Below, one piece after another: positions 1 to 8,899 of a DNA stretch of 27,446 nucleotides. The notes beneath the pieces are model-generated. The model did not search any database and was not told the DNA's origin. It saw nothing but the letters and a program-made list of their open reading frames with translations. Source of the stretch: CBDHDN01 sp965261585 (GTDB lineage: Bacteria > Pseudomonadota > Alphaproteobacteria > UBA6615); contig CBDHDN010000004.1 of assembly GCA_965261585.1 (NCBI GenBank), forward strand, positions 1 to 27,446, read 5' to 3'. Made by a program: the position numbers and the translations under genes. Position 1 is the stretch's first letter. Each line of letters starts with the position of its first letter.

Positions 1-36
1 TTCGGGCGCGCCGGCCGTGGTCGCGGCGTGGCCGCC

Positions 37-1806
37 CTACTGCGCCGCCACGTCGGTCAGCTCGGCGCGGCGGCGCTCGGTCGCCGCGGCGTCCAGTTTC
101 ATGTCGGCGTCGATGACGACGCCGTAGGCCTCGTAGGCGTGGGCGACGGTACAGAAGTCGTCGAGCACGTCCTCCACCACCTGTCCAGCCGGCCGTTCCA
201 GCGGGCTGCTGTAGCCGCCGCCGCAGGGCCCGTAGAACGCCATGACGTCGCCGGCCTTGGTCTGCACGCCGGAGAACTTGGCCGGCAGATCGCGCCGCTC
301 CCCAGGCGTGGCGTCGTTGTAGATCTCGACCCGGCCGGTCTGGCCCGGACCGCCGCCGAAGGCGCCCCACGGCACGTCGGTGTGGCGGTCGCACTCGTGG
401 GTGATCGAGCCGTCGGTCAACAGCCGCTGGGCCTTGACGACGCCGATGCCGCCGCGGTGCTTGCCGGCGCCCGGCATGACGTCGTCACGCAGCTCGTAGC
501 GGTCGCAGACCATGGGCAGGTGCATGCCCAAATCCTCGATCGGGTTGTTGCGCGTGTTGCACATCAGATTGTCGATGCTGTCGGGCCCGTCGGACCGCGG
601 CCGGCCGCCGTAGGCGCCCTCGTTGACCTCGAGGAACACCCAATAGTCGCCCGTGGGCCGCAGGCCCGAATAGGCGACGAACGACAGGCTCGCCGAGTTG
701 CCCGCGGTCACCCGGTTCGGCAGCACCGGCGACAGCGCCTTGATGATCAAATCGATCATCATGTTGCACTGGGTGAAGCGCGCCTCGGCGGCGGCCGGGA
801 ATTCGGGGTTGAAGATCGAGCCCTTGGGCGCGATCACCTCGATCGGCCGGAACGAGCCCTGGTTCGACGGGATCGGCACCGCCTCCATCTCGGCGTCCAA
901 CAGCAGCGCCCGGAAGGCGCAATAGCAGGCGACCTTGGTCGAGCCCTCGAATGGCACGTTGTAGCCGGTCGGCACCTGGTCGGCCGAGCCCGTCAGGTCG
1001 ACCGTCACGCCGTCGCCGGCGACACGCACCGTCACCTTGACCAGCAGGCGCTGGTCGCGGTTGCGCCCGTCGTCGTCCATGAAGCCCTCGGCCGTGTACT
1101 CGCCGTCGGGGATCTCGCCGATGCGCTTGCGCATGATGGATTCGGTGTAGTCCATCAGCTGGTTGGCGGCGGCCAGCACGGTCTCCATGCCATACTGCGC
1201 CATCAGCTCCTGAAAGCGGCGCACGCCGAGCTGGGCCGAGGCGATCTGGGCGTCGACGTCATCCTTCAGCTGCTGGGCGGTGCGGCTGTTGGTGCCGATG
1301 AACTGCCACAGCCCCTCGTTGCGCTTGCCCTTCTCGTAGAGCTTGATGCCGGCGAACAGCATACCCTCGGCGAACACGTCGGGGATGTCGATGATCAGGC
1401 CCGGCGTCGCCGCGCCGATGTCGACATGGTGCGCCGTGTTGGCCGAGAAACCGACGAGCTCGCCGGCAAAAAAGATCGGCATGACGATGGCGATGTCAGG
1501 CGAATGACTGGCGCCGTAGTACGGGTGATTGTGGATCACCACGTCGCCCTCGTGCCATTCGCCGCCCTGCAGGCTCTCGTGAATGCCGGCCAGATAGCCG
1601 GGCAGCGAGCCGATGTGCAGCGGCGTCGATTCGGATTCGCACAGCGTATTGAAGTCGACGTCGAACAGGCCGGCGCCCAGGTCCTGGGACTCGCGGATGA
1701 TCGACGAGAACGACATGCGATAGAGGATGTGCCCCATCTCTTCGGCGATCGTGGCGAACGCCCCGGACAGGACCTGGAGAGTGATCGGGTCGACGATCTG
1801 GGTCAT
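37..1806 (-). CDS. hyuB: HyuB-type hydantoinase / N-methylhydantoinase B subunit
   Basis: This is the second subunit of the HyuA/HyuB superfamily, which contains ATP-dependent N-methylhydantoinase, 5-oxoprolinase and acetone/acetophenone carboxylases. The 589-residue product has the usual family length. It opens with the typical MTQIVDPITLQVLSGAF and contains the conserved stretches SPDIAIVMPIF, NTAHHVDIG, SGAxxxVPTGYNVP-like text and GAGKHRGGIGVV. An upstream in-frame extension to 2334 is arginine-rich shadow sequence of hyuA, so the ATG at 1804-1806 is chosen. It starts 14 bases after the hyuA stop, so the two are surely co-transcribed. The neighbouring carbamoylsarcosine amidase points to N-methylhydantoin, or a related cyclic amide, as substrate. 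Sequence alone cannot separate hydantoinase from oxoprolinase or carboxylase activity. Confidence 0.9.
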   Translation of the reverse strand: MTQIVDPITLQVLSGAFATIAEEMGHILYRMSFSSIIRESQDLGAGLFDVDFNTLCESESTPLHIGSLPGYLAGIHESLQGGEWHEGDVVIHNHPYYGASHSPDIAIVMPIFFAGELVGFSANTAHHVDIGAATPGLIIDIPDVFAEGMLFAGIKLYEKGKRNEGLWQFIGTNSRTAQQLKDDVDAQIASAQLGVRRFQELMAQYGMETVLAAANQLMDYTESIMRKRIGEIPDGEYTAEGFMDDDGRNRDQRLLVKVTVRVAGDGVTVDLTGSADQVPTGYNVPFEGSTKVACYCAFRALLLDAEMEAVPIPSNQGSFRPIEVIAPKGSIFNPEFPAAAEARFTQCNMMIDLIIKALSPVLPNRVTAGNSASLSFVAYSGLRPTGDYWVFLEVNEGAYGGRPRSDGPDSIDNLMCNTRNNPIEDLGMHLPMVCDRYELRDDVMPGAGKHRGGIGVVKAQRLLTDGSITHECDRHTDVPWGAFGGGPGQTGRVEIYNDATPGERRDLPAKFSGVQTKAGDVMAFYGPCGGGYSSPLERPAGQVVEDVLDDFCTVAHAYEAYGVVIDADMKLDAAATERRRAELTDVAAQ

Positions 1807-1820
1807 CGGTGGAACTCCCC

Positions 1821-3905
1821 TCAAGCCGCGCCGGTGGCGCGGATGTGGATGTTGCCGTACTGGGAGATGCGGGCATCGAAGCCCGGCGGGATCAGCGTCG
1901 TCGAGTTGTGCTGAACGACGATCGCCGGGCCGGCGAGGGCGTGTCCGGCCTTTAGCTGCAACCGGTCGTAGCGCGGCGTGTCGACGGTCCGGCCGTCGTC
2001 GAAGGTGGTCGGCCGGCGATAGAGAAATGCTTCGTCGATGTCGGTGCCGTCGGCCGCGGCGAGCTTCGGCCAGCGCAGCGGCGCGACATCGGCGACACCG
2101 ATCACGCGCAGGGTCATGACCTCGACCATGCCGTCCTCGAACGCGTAGGAGTAGTCCTGGCGGTGCTGGGCGTGGAAGCTGTCCATCACCGCCTGCCTGT
2201 TGGCCAGCGTCAGCAGGCCGTCGGGCATGACCGCGCGCAGCTCGAAGCCCTGGCCTTGATAGCGGCACTCGGCGATCTTCTGGAAGCGCTGCTGGTCGGC
2301 CGCGACGCCGTCGGCCACGAGCCGCGCCCGGCACAGCGCGACGAGCTCGTCGACATGGCCGTTGATCGCGTCGAGCGCCGCCTGGTCGGCCGTGTTCAGC
2401 ACCGTCAGGACCGAGCGCGTGAACTCGTAGCGCATGTCGGTTACGAGCAGGCCGATGGCGGCGTTGATGCCCGGCGCCGGCGGCACGATGACCTCGTTCA
2501 CCGACATGGCCTGGCCCAGTGCCACGCCGTGCAGCGGGCCGGCGCCGCCGAACGGCATCAGCGCGAAATCGCGCGGGTCGAGGCCGCGGGCGACGGAGTT
2601 GGAGCGGATCGCCAGCGCCATGTTCGAGTTGATGATCTTGATGATGCCGAGCGCGGCTTCCTCGACCGTCATGCCGAGCGGCTTGGCCAGCTTCGCCGCG
2701 ATCGCCTGGTGGGCCAACTCGGCGTCGATCTTCAAGTCGCCGCCGAGGAACTTATCGACGTCGAGGCGGCCGAGCACGACCTGGGCGTCGGTAACCGTCG
2801 GCTCGGTGCCGCCCTTGGCGTAGCACACCGGGCCGGGGTCGGCGCCGGCCGAGCGCGGGCCGACATGGAAGGCGCCGCCTTCGTCGACATAGGCGATCGA
2901 GCCGCCGCCGGCGCCGATCGTCGACAGATCGATCATCGGCGTCAGCACGGGATGACTGCCGACATAGGTGTCGCGCGGGTTCTTGATCTTGATGACGCCG
3001 TCGGGGATCGTCGAGATGTCGGCCGAGGTGCCGCCGATATCCACGGTGATGACGTTCTTCTCGCCAGATAGGCCAGCCGCCCAACGGCCGCCGATGACGC
3101 CGCCGGCCGGTCCCGACATGAGGATCGTCACCGGCCGCGCAGTGCAGTTCTCGATCGTCGAGATGCCGCCGTTCGACTGCATGAGGCGCAGCTCGGCAGC
3201 GATGCCGCGGTCGCGCAGCTTGGCCGCCAGCGCCTCCAGATAGTGCGCCGTGTGCGGGCCGATATAGGCGTTCATCGCCGTCGTCGAGAAGCGCTCGTAT
3301 TCGCGGATCACGTCGACGACCTCCGACGAGGCCGAGATATAGATGTCGGGCAGGACCTCCTTGACGATCGCCTTGGCGCGCTGCTCGTGCGCGCTGTTCA
3401 AGAACGCGAACAGGAAGCAGACGATCACCGCGTCGACGCCGCGCTCCTTGAACAGCGCGGCCGCCGCACGCACCTCGTCCTCAGCCAGGCTGGTGTCGAC
3501 GCGGCCGTCGGGCGGCATGATGCGCTCGGTGATGGGGATGCGGTTGCGCCGCTTGACCAGCGGTTTCGACTGCCACGGCACGTCGAACTGCAGGGAGAAA
3601 TTGTACGGCCGCTTGTGGCGAGCGATGTGCAGGATGTCGCGGAAGCCGCGGGTCGTCAGCATGCCAACCTCGGCGCCGGTGTGCTCGAGCGTGATGTTGG
3701 TCGCGACGGTCGTGCCGTGCACGATGGTCTTGAGCGCCGCCGGGTCGACGCCGCCGACCGCGCAGATCTGGAGGATACCGTCGAGCACCCCGATCGATTG
3801 GTCGGCCGGCGTGCTCGGCACCTTGTGGACATGCACCTGGCCCGGCCCCGCCTCGAGGATCAGGTCCGTGAACGTCCCCCCGACATCAACGCCAATTCTC
3901 GCCAT
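1821..3905 (-). CDS. hyuA: HyuA-type hydantoinase / N-methylhydantoinase A subunit
   Basis: This is the ATP-binding subunit of a HyuAB-type amidohydrolase of 694 residues, normal for the family. The actin-like (ASKHA) fold is visible from IGVDVGGTFTDLILE at residues 4-18, then the GTTVATN segment, DIGGTSADIS, the GAGGGSIA glycine loop and MPFGGAGPLHG near residue 450. These elements bind ATP and phosphorylate the substrate amide before ring opening. The ATG at 3903-3905 is preceded by GGTAGGGAGATGAC, which gives a Shine-Dalgarno site. A long hairpin lies just upstream (3932-4013), between this gene and the carbamoylsarcosine amidase. The N-methylhydantoinase role is inferred from that neighbour; a 5-oxoprolinase-like role remains possible. 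Confidence 0.92.
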   Translation of the reverse strand: MARIGVDVGGTFTDLILEAGPGQVHVHKVPSTPADQSIGVLDGILQICAVGGVDPAALKTIVHGTTVATNITLEHTGAEVGMLTTRGFRDILHIARHKRPYNFSLQFDVPWQSKPLVKRRNRIPITERIMPPDGRVDTSLAEDEVRAAAALFKERGVDAVIVCFLFAFLNSAHEQRAKAIVKEVLPDIYISASSEVVDVIREYERFSTTAMNAYIGPHTAHYLEALAAKLRDRGIAAELRLMQSNGGISTIENCTARPVTILMSGPAGGVIGGRWAAGLSGEKNVITVDIGGTSADISTIPDGVIKIKNPRDTYVGSHPVLTPMIDLSTIGAGGGSIAYVDEGGAFHVGPRSAGADPGPVCYAKGGTEPTVTDAQVVLGRLDVDKFLGGDLKIDAELAHQAIAAKLAKPLGMTVEEAALGIIKIINSNMALAIRSNSVARGLDPRDFALMPFGGAGPLHGVALGQAMSVNEVIVPPAPGINAAIGLLVTDMRYEFTRSVLTVLNTADQAALDAINGHVDELVALCRARLVADGVAADQQRFQKIAECRYQGQGFELRAVMPDGLLTLANRQAVMDSFHAQHRQDYSYAFEDGMVEVMTLRVIGVADVAPLRWPKLAAADGTDIDEAFLYRRPTTFDDGRTVDTPRYDRLQLKAGHALAGPAIVVQHNSTTLIPPGFDARISQYGNIHIRATGAA

Positions 3906-3931
3906 GTCATCTCCCTACCTGAACCGTCGAA

Positions 3932-4013
3932 TGAACCACAGAGACACAGAGACATAGAGGCCTCTCACGACAACGCGCCGCAAATCTCTGTGTCTCTGTG
4001 CCTCTGTGGTTCA
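3932..4013. repeat. long inverted repeat (hairpin) between the amidase and hyuA
   Basis: Two 29-base arms at 3932-3960 and 3985-4013 are inverted copies of each other with 3 mismatches, separated by a 24-base loop. The arms are built from a TGAACCACAGAGACACAGAG-type word with internal AGAGACAC periodicity. There is no following T-tract on either strand, so a classical terminator is not clear. Its place inside the operon suggests an extragenic repetitive element that could stabilise, attenuate or separate the two halves of the transcript. A related word, TTCACAGACACAGAGAC, occurs at 23037-23053. Confidence 0.85.
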
Positions 4014-4059
4014 CTATCAGTTTCTTCGCGAACACTCTCTCGAAAGGCCCGACTCCGAT

Positions 4060-4734
4060 CTAGACTTCGTTTTTTCGCAAGTAATCCAACACGTTATCCA
4101 GTGGTTCCACATCGCCGAACTTGGCGTCGATGTCGAACAGGTTCCACGCCACGGCGCCGGCTATACGGTCGCCGACGCATTCGCGCACGGCGATCGGGCG
4201 GAAGCCGTCGGCGATCGCGTCCTCTATCGTGTTGCGCACACACGCCGACGCCGTGACGCCGGTGACGATCACCGTGTCGACGTCGTTGGCTCGCAGAAAG
4301 TCTGCCAGATAGGTGCCGTGAAACGCGCTAGCGCGCTTCTTTACGATCACGTGCTCGCCGGGCAGCGGCGCGATGCGCTCGTCGATCGCCGCGGCATCGC
4401 TGCCGGCCTTCAAGATCTCGACCGGGATCTTGTAGTGCCACAGGCCCATGTCCGTGTTCGGGCCCTCGGTCACGTCGTAGGCCGTCGTCGTGAAGACGAT
4501 CGGCAGCACCTTGGCGCGGAACGCGGTCAGCAGCTGCTGCACGCCGGGAATGATCACGTCCATTCCCTCGCAGGTGAAGGCATAGCCAGGCCGCGTCCAG
4601 GCATTGGCCAGGTCGATGTTGATCAGCGCCGGCCGCTTGCCGTAGCCGATCCGCCGCTGGAAGCCGCGGTTCCGATAGAGCTCCGAATCCGCCGCGAAGA
4701 TGCGGGCGAGCGCGTCGGTGATGCCCTCTGCCAT
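4060..4734 (-). CDS. N-carbamoylsarcosine amidase-like cysteine hydrolase
   Basis: This is a cysteine hydrolase of the isochorismatase-like fold. It closely resembles my recollection of Arthrobacter N-carbamoylsarcosine amidohydrolase, which releases sarcosine, CO2 and ammonia. Shared stretches include RGFQRRIGYGKRPALINIDLANAW, and segments around MGLWHYKIP, KRASAFHGT, RNTIEDAIADGFRP and WNLFDIDAKFGDVE. The expected catalytic triad is present as Asp41, Lys132 and Cys165, with spacing almost the same as Asp51/Lys144/Cys177 of the known enzyme. The ATG at 4732-4734 is preferred because AGGATGGAGG lies just upstream; the earlier ATG at 4770 has no such site. It lies 52 bases after the amidase and upstream of hyuAB, which would make its substrate. 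Related maleamate or other carbamoyl substrates cannot be excluded. Confidence 0.88.
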   Translation of the reverse strand: MAEGITDALARIFAADSELYRNRGFQRRIGYGKRPALINIDLANAWTRPGYAFTCEGMDVIIPGVQQLLTAFRAKVLPIVFTTTAYDVTEGPNTDMGLWHYKIPVEILKAGSDAAAIDERIAPLPGEHVIVKKRASAFHGTYLADFLRANDVDTVIVTGVTASACVRNTIEDAIADGFRPIAVRECVGDRIAGAVAWNLFDIDAKFGDVEPLDNVLDYLRKNEV

Positions 4735-4786
4735 GGCGCCTCCATCCTGCGTTCTCTGCGATGATGGCATAGGACGGCCGCGGCGC

Positions 4787-6200
4787 CTATAGGGCGGGCG
4801 GCGCCTGCTCGGTCCAGCCGGTCGCGTGCTCGTAGGCGCGGGCGGCGCGGAACAGCCGCGCCTCTTCGAACGGGCGGCCGATTAGCTGGAAGCCCGCCGG
4901 CAGGCCGTTGGCCGTAAAGCCGGCCGGTACGCTCAGCGCCGGCAGGCCGAGGTAGTTGACCGGGCGCGAGCAGTGGCCGAAGGCAACGAGGTAGTCCGAG
5001 AAGCCCGGGTTCGCCGCCAGGTCGGATTCCGCGATCATCGGCACCGGCATGGTCAGCACCGGCGCGTGCAGCATGTCGGCGTGCTCGAACACCGCGGCGG
5101 CGAAGTCCGCCAGCAGCTTCTGCTTCAGGTTCAGCGCGTCGATATAAGCCGTCGCCAGGTGCCACGAGGCCGGGCAGCAACCGGCCCAGGGTCTGGCGGC
5201 CATAGTCCTGGCGCCGGTCGCGGATCCAGCGCCGGTGCACGGCCGCGCCTTCGATGGCGATGATCAAGCTGGTAGCCGTGTTGGCGACCTCGATCGACGG
5301 GATCGTCACCGGCACGATCTCGGCACCGGCGGCGCGGAACACGGCGACGCTCGCGTCGAGCACCGCCGTCACGTCGGCGTCGACCGGGTCGTAGAAGTAA
5401 TTCTCGGGGATGGCGATGCGCAGGCCGCGCACGCCGCCTTCGAGCCCCGCCAGATAGTCGGGCACCGGCCGCGCCGCCGTGGTCGGGTCGCGCGGGTCGT
5501 GGCCGGCGATCGCCTGCAGGAGCATGGCGCAGTCGCCGACCGTGCGGGTCAGTGGCCCGACATGGTCGAGGGTGAACGACAGCGGCAGCGCGCCATGGCG
5601 GCTCACCAGGCCATAGCTCGGCTTGATGCCGACGAGCCCGCAGCACGCGGCCGGTAGCCGGATCGAGCCACCGGTGTCGGAGCCGAGCGCGCCAAAGACG
5701 GCGCGCGCCGCGACCGCCGCGCCCGGCCCGCTCGACGAGCCGCCGGGGATGTGCGCCGGGTTCCACGGGTTGCGCACGTCGCCGGTGATCTCGTTGTGGC
5801 CGGTCGTGCCGAGCGCGAACTCGACCATGTTGAGCTGGGCGACGTCGAGCGCCCCGGCGGCGTCGAGCCGCGCCAGCACACTCGCCGTGTGGTCCGGCAC
5901 GAAGTCGGCGAGAATGCGCGAGCCGCAAGCGGCCGGCCGGCCGGCGCGGTAGAACATGTCCTTGTGGGCCAGCGGCACGCCGTGCAGCGGCCCGCGCACC
6001 CGGCCCGCCGCCAGCTCCTCGTCGGCGGCTGCTGCCGCCGCCAGTGCCGCCTCATGATCCACGCCGGCGACGCAGTTGAGCGCCGGCCCGGCCTGGTCGA
6101 GCGCGTCGAGGCAGGCTTGGGTCGCCTCGAGGGACGAGATGCGCCGCGTGGCGATCGCCGCGGCCACCTCACTCAGGCTGAGGCCGGCGAGGTCAGTCAT
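4787..6200 (-). CDS. AtzE-like amidase (amidase signature family), frameshifted
   Basis: This is an amidase signature enzyme of about 470 residues, split by a frame break. The first frame (from 6200) carries the Ser-cisSer-Lys triad: Lys80 in GVPLAHKD, Ser155 in PGGSSSG and Ser179 in DTGGSIRLPA, with the usual 24-residue spacing between the serines. It leaves the conserved frame after GRQTLGRLLPG. Conserved sequence resumes in the next frame as ATAYIDALNLKQ and runs through NYLGLPALSVPAGF and GFQLIGRPFEEARLF to the stop at 4787. The break lies at about 5148-5175 and corresponds to one extra base. The start overlaps the preceding AtzG-like gene by 8 bases, the arrangement of AtzG-AtzE of 1-carboxybiuret hydrolase. 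The exact substrate is unknown. It is either a sequencing indel or a recent inactivation. Confidence 0.85.
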
Positions 6201-6399
6201 CGCCGGCCGCGGCTGCCAGCGCGTCGAACAACGGCCCGAACCCCGCCGGCTCGACGCCCGGCGGCAGGTCCTCCGCCGCCTTCGCGACCACGGCGCTAAA
6301 CTGCGCCGCGGCGGCCAACGGCTCGGCCGCCTCGGCCTCGTCCAGGGCGATGCCCTGCACCTGCTCTAGCCAGGTCAACGCCGCCTTCGTGTCGCTCAT
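6193..6399 (-). CDS. AtzG-like small amidase accessory subunit (DUF4089-like)
   Basis: This is a 68-residue acidic, alanine-rich helical protein that starts MSDTKAALTWLEQVQG. Its length and its position directly before an amidase match AtzG, the GatC-like small subunit that wraps around AtzE in 1-carboxybiuret hydrolase, and DUF4089 proteins generally. The ATG at 6397-6399 has a strong GGGAGGG Shine-Dalgarno 4 bases upstream; a longer reading to 6528 has no support. Its stop overlaps the amidase start, so translation of the two is probably coupled at near 1:1. The assignment rests on context and length more than on motifs. It would be the first gene of the minus-strand operon. Confidence 0.72.
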   Translation of the reverse strand: MSDTKAALTWLEQVQGIALDEAEAAEPLAAAAQFSAVVAKAAEDLPPGVEPAGFGPLFDALAAAAGDD

Positions 6400-6538
6400 G
6401 GCGCCCTCCCTATCACGGGCGGGCCACGATAGTCCCTTCGTCCGGGCGGGACAAAGTGGGCGCGGTCCGTCTATCGTTCGTGAGCGTTCGCATTCCCGGA
6501 CCGGAGTCGCGGAGCACCCGGCCCTCATGCTTCGTCAA

Positions 6539-6603
6539 CCCCGGATTTAATCCGGGGATGAAGGCCTCACACCGGTTCCTCACCCTGAGCCTATCGAAGG
6601 GTG
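6539..6603. repeat. two short palindromes in the divergent intergenic region
   Basis: Positions 6539-6557 form a perfect CCCCGGATT-T-AATCCGGGG palindrome. Positions 6581-6603 (CACCCTGAGC...GAAGGGTG) resemble the CACCCTGAGCTTGTCGAAGGGTG-type extragenic repeat that is common in alphaproteobacteria. Both sit in the 229-base space between the divergent atzG-like and oxidoreductase genes. They may be mobile REP-like debris or operators; I cannot tell which. No clear -35/-10 pair was recognised. Confidence 0.6.
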
Positions 6604-6628
6604 CGGCGGCACGACGGGGAGGGAGCCC

Positions 6629-7660
6629 ATGAAAGCCATCGTCATTCGCGCGCATGGCGGCATCGACGAGCTGCGCTACGAAGACGTCGACACGCCTACG
6701 CCTGGGCCCGGCGAGGTTGTGGTGCGCATCCGGGCCGCCGGGGTCAACCACTTCGACCACGACATCCGCGAGGGCATCTCGGGCATCGTCCACGCCCTGC
6801 CCCACGTGCCGGGGATCGAGGGCGTCGGCGAGGTCGCGGCGGTCGGCGCGCACGTGACGACGCCGGCCATTGGCGACCGGGTCGCCATCAACTTCATGCA
6901 GAGTTGCGGGCGCTGCCGCATGTGCCGGCAGGGGCTCGACGGCGTCTGCCTTGCCGGCAAGCGCATCGGCGTCACGGTCTGGGGCACGTATGCCGAGTAC
7001 ACGCTGTGCGAGGCCGCGAACGTGATCGCCCTGCCGGACACGTTGCCGTTCGAGACCGCGGCCGCGTCGATGCTGTGCTTCGCGACGGCCTGGCACATGG
7101 CCGTGACCTTGGGCCGGTTGCGCGCCGGCGAGGACGTGCTGGTCAACGCCGCCGGCAGCGGCGTTGGCTCCTCGGCCATCCAGGTCGCGAAGCTGCATGG
7201 CGCCACGGTGATCGCGTCGGCCGGCAGCGCCGCCAAGCTGGAGCGAGCTCAGGCACTATGCGTGGACTACGTCGTCAACTACACGGACCAGGACCTGGCC
7301 GCCGAGGTCATGGGCGTGACCGCCGGCAAGGGCGCCGACCTGGTCATCGAATCCGTCGGCGGCGACGTGCTTGTCGCCAGCATCGACGCGCTCGCCCACA
7401 ACGGCCGGCTGATCACCTGCGGCGCCCATGCCGGCGAGGTCGTGTCGCTCAACGTCGTCGAGCTGTTCCGCAAGCACATCATGGTGCACGGCAGCCACTA
7501 CGCCGCGAAGCACGAGGTCGCCCACGTGCTCGGCCTCGTCGCCGCCGGCAAGCTGGCGCCGGTCATCGACGCTACCCTGCCGCTCGCCCAGGCTCGCGAG
7601 GCCGCGGCCCGTGCCGCCAACCGCGACGTCTTCGGCAAGATGGTCCTGGTGCCGGGTTAG
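6629..7660 (+). CDS. zinc-binding MDR-family alcohol dehydrogenase / quinone reductase-like
   Basis: This is a 343-residue NAD(P)H-dependent medium-chain oxidoreductase. The N-terminal GroES-like domain has the structural zinc pattern Cys93, Cys96, Cys99, Cys107 (CxxCxxCx7C). The catalytic-zinc ligands are absent: the usual GHE is PGIEG, and GVNHFDHD replaces the Cys-bearing loop. It therefore probably reduces quinone-like or enoyl substrates without catalytic zinc. The Rossmann motif AAGSGVGSSAIQVAK lies at 174-188. The ATG at 6629 has GGGGAGGGAG just upstream. It is transcribed away from the amidase operon and has no close partner on its strand. The substrate is not predictable. Confidence 0.9.
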   Translation: MKAIVIRAHGGIDELRYEDVDTPTPGPGEVVVRIRAAGVNHFDHDIREGISGIVHALPHVPGIEGVGEVAAVGAHVTTPAIGDRVAINFMQSCGRCRMCRQGLDGVCLAGKRIGVTVWGTYAEYTLCEAANVIALPDTLPFETAAASMLCFATAWHMAVTLGRLRAGEDVLVNAAGSGVGSSAIQVAKLHGATVIASAGSAAKLERAQALCVDYVVNYTDQDLAAEVMGVTAGKGADLVIESVGGDVLVASIDALAHNGRLITCGAHAGEVVSLNVVELFRKHIMVHGSHYAAKHEVAHVLGLVAAGKLAPVIDATLPLAQAREAAARAANRDVFGKMVLVPG

Positions 7661-7750
7661 TAGTGCTCCGGTCCCGTCGCCTGGTATTCAAGCGTCAAGT
7701 GTCGGAGTGAGGCCCTCATGCTCTGATGTGTGCTTTTGCAAGGGTGGGCG

Positions 7751-8877
7751 CTAGTAGCGGGAATCACAAATCGCGATGACGTGGTTTGAGCCTCTTCTGA
7801 TGGATGTTGGTGCTGACCCAACGGAAAGGCTTGGCGGTCTTGTTGTGGGCGTGGATGAAGGCATCGATGGCGTCCCTGAGTTGTCGGGGCGAAGTGAAGC
7901 TGGCGCCGTGCAGGGCGGCGCGGCTGAGGATCGAGAACCAGATCTCGATCTGGTTGAGCCAGCTGGCGTAGTTGGGCGTGAAGTGGAAGTGGACATGGGG
8001 ATGCGCCTTGAGCCAGCGGTCGCGCTTGGGCTTGTGGGTGTTCAGGTTGTCGAGAACGACATGGATCTCGCGGTCGGGATAGGCGGCCACCAAGCGGTTC
8101 ATGAAGTCGAGGAACTCACGGCGGCGCCGCCGTTCGTAGTGTCCGGCCTGAACCTCGCCGCTGGCGACGTTGAGAGCGGCAAACAGCGTCGTCGTGCCGT
8201 GTCGCTTATAGGTGTGGCCATGGCCGATCAGGGCGCGCCCGTTCGGCAGCTTCAGATAGCCCTGGGCGCGCTCCAGCGCCTGGATGTGCGGCTTCTCGTC
8301 GACCGCCAGCACGATGGCGTCCTCCGGCGGGTGCAAGTAGAGGCCGACGATCTCGGCCGCCTTGGGGACGAACTCGGGATCGTTGCTCTGGCACCAGGAT
8401 TTACGGCCGGCCAGGTCGATCTTTTGCCGGCGCAGGAAGCGCCAGATGTACTGGTCCGACACATCGCCCAGCGCCCGGGCCAGCAGTGGCGCCGTCCAGC
8501 GAGCGAAGCCGGCGGGCGGCGGCTCGTCCAACTGCGCCAGGATGCGCCGGCCCGTCTCGGCCGTGTAGATCGGCGTCGCCCCCGGCCGCGCTCGATCCGA
8601 CAGCCCGGCCAGCCGTTCCGCCGCGAAGCGCGTGCGCCAGCGGCTGACCCGCCCCGGCCAGGTGCCAAGCGCCGCCGCAATGGAGCGCGTCGAGCGGCCG
8701 TCCGCCGCCAACAACACCATGCGGGCGCGCTCGCTCACGCCCTGTTCCGTCTTCGGAGATCGGACCATGCTCTCAAGCACCGCCCGCTCCTCCTCCGTCA
8801 ATATGATCGGAGTCGCGTCCTGGATGTTCATCCATCCGTTGAATCACGACTCCGCCGCCAGCGATAGCCGGTACTAG
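7751..8877 (-). mobile_element. IS630-family insertion sequence
   Basis: This is a complete element of about 1.13 kb. Imperfect terminal inverted repeats are CTAGTAGCGGGAATCAC at 7751-7767 and CTAGTACCGGCTATCGC as the reverse complement of 8861-8877. Both ends carry CTAG, which fits the TA-centred target duplication of IS630/Tc1-mariner elements. It contains one intact transposase gene. It sits between the convergent oxidoreductase and VOC genes, ending only 22 bases from the VOC stop codon, and has disrupted no recognisable gene. The intact ORF and ends suggest recent arrival. Confidence 0.85.
7764..8831 (-). CDS. IS630-family transposase
   Basis: This is a 355-residue DDE transposase. The N-terminal helix-turn-helix region runs about residues 30-70 (STRSIAAALGTWPGRVSRWRTR), with a second winged-helix-like segment around 85-140. 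The catalytic triad is visible as Asp178 in AVDEKPHIQ, Asp261 in VLDNLNTHK and Glu296 in NQIEIWF. The IS630 signature TPNYASWLNQIE is intact. It is one uninterrupted frame with ends in place, so it is probably functional. The ATG at 8829-8831 is used; no strong Shine-Dalgarno is visible. Confidence 0.95.
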   Translation of the reverse strand: MNIQDATPIILTEEERAVLESMVRSPKTEQGVSERARMVLLAADGRSTRSIAAALGTWPGRVSRWRTRFAAERLAGLSDRARPGATPIYTAETGRRILAQLDEPPPAGFARWTAPLLARALGDVSDQYIWRFLRRQKIDLAGRKSWCQSNDPEFVPKAAEIVGLYLHPPEDAIVLAVDEKPHIQALERAQGYLKLPNGRALIGHGHTYKRHGTTTLFAALNVASGEVQAGHYERRRRREFLDFMNRLVAAYPDREIHVVLDNLNTHKPKRDRWLKAHPHVHFHFTPNYASWLNQIEIWFSILSRAALHGASFTSPRQLRDAIDAFIHAHNKTAKPFRWVSTNIHQKRLKPRHRDL

Positions 8878-8899
8878 GCGAGTCAGATTTCGACCTAAA

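Noticed and set aside
28..1914. Long 628-residue plus-strand frame opposite hyuB
   Set aside because: It is a GC-rich shadow frame, antisense to a clearly conserved gene, with no motif.
1807..2334. N-terminal extension of hyuB
   Set aside because: It overlaps hyuA by more than 500 bases, is arginine-rich and lacks homology; the family start is at 1806.
3243..4256. Plus-strand frame opposite hyuA and across the hairpin
   Set aside because: It is a shadow of hyuA. It crosses the inverted repeat and has no recognisable domain.
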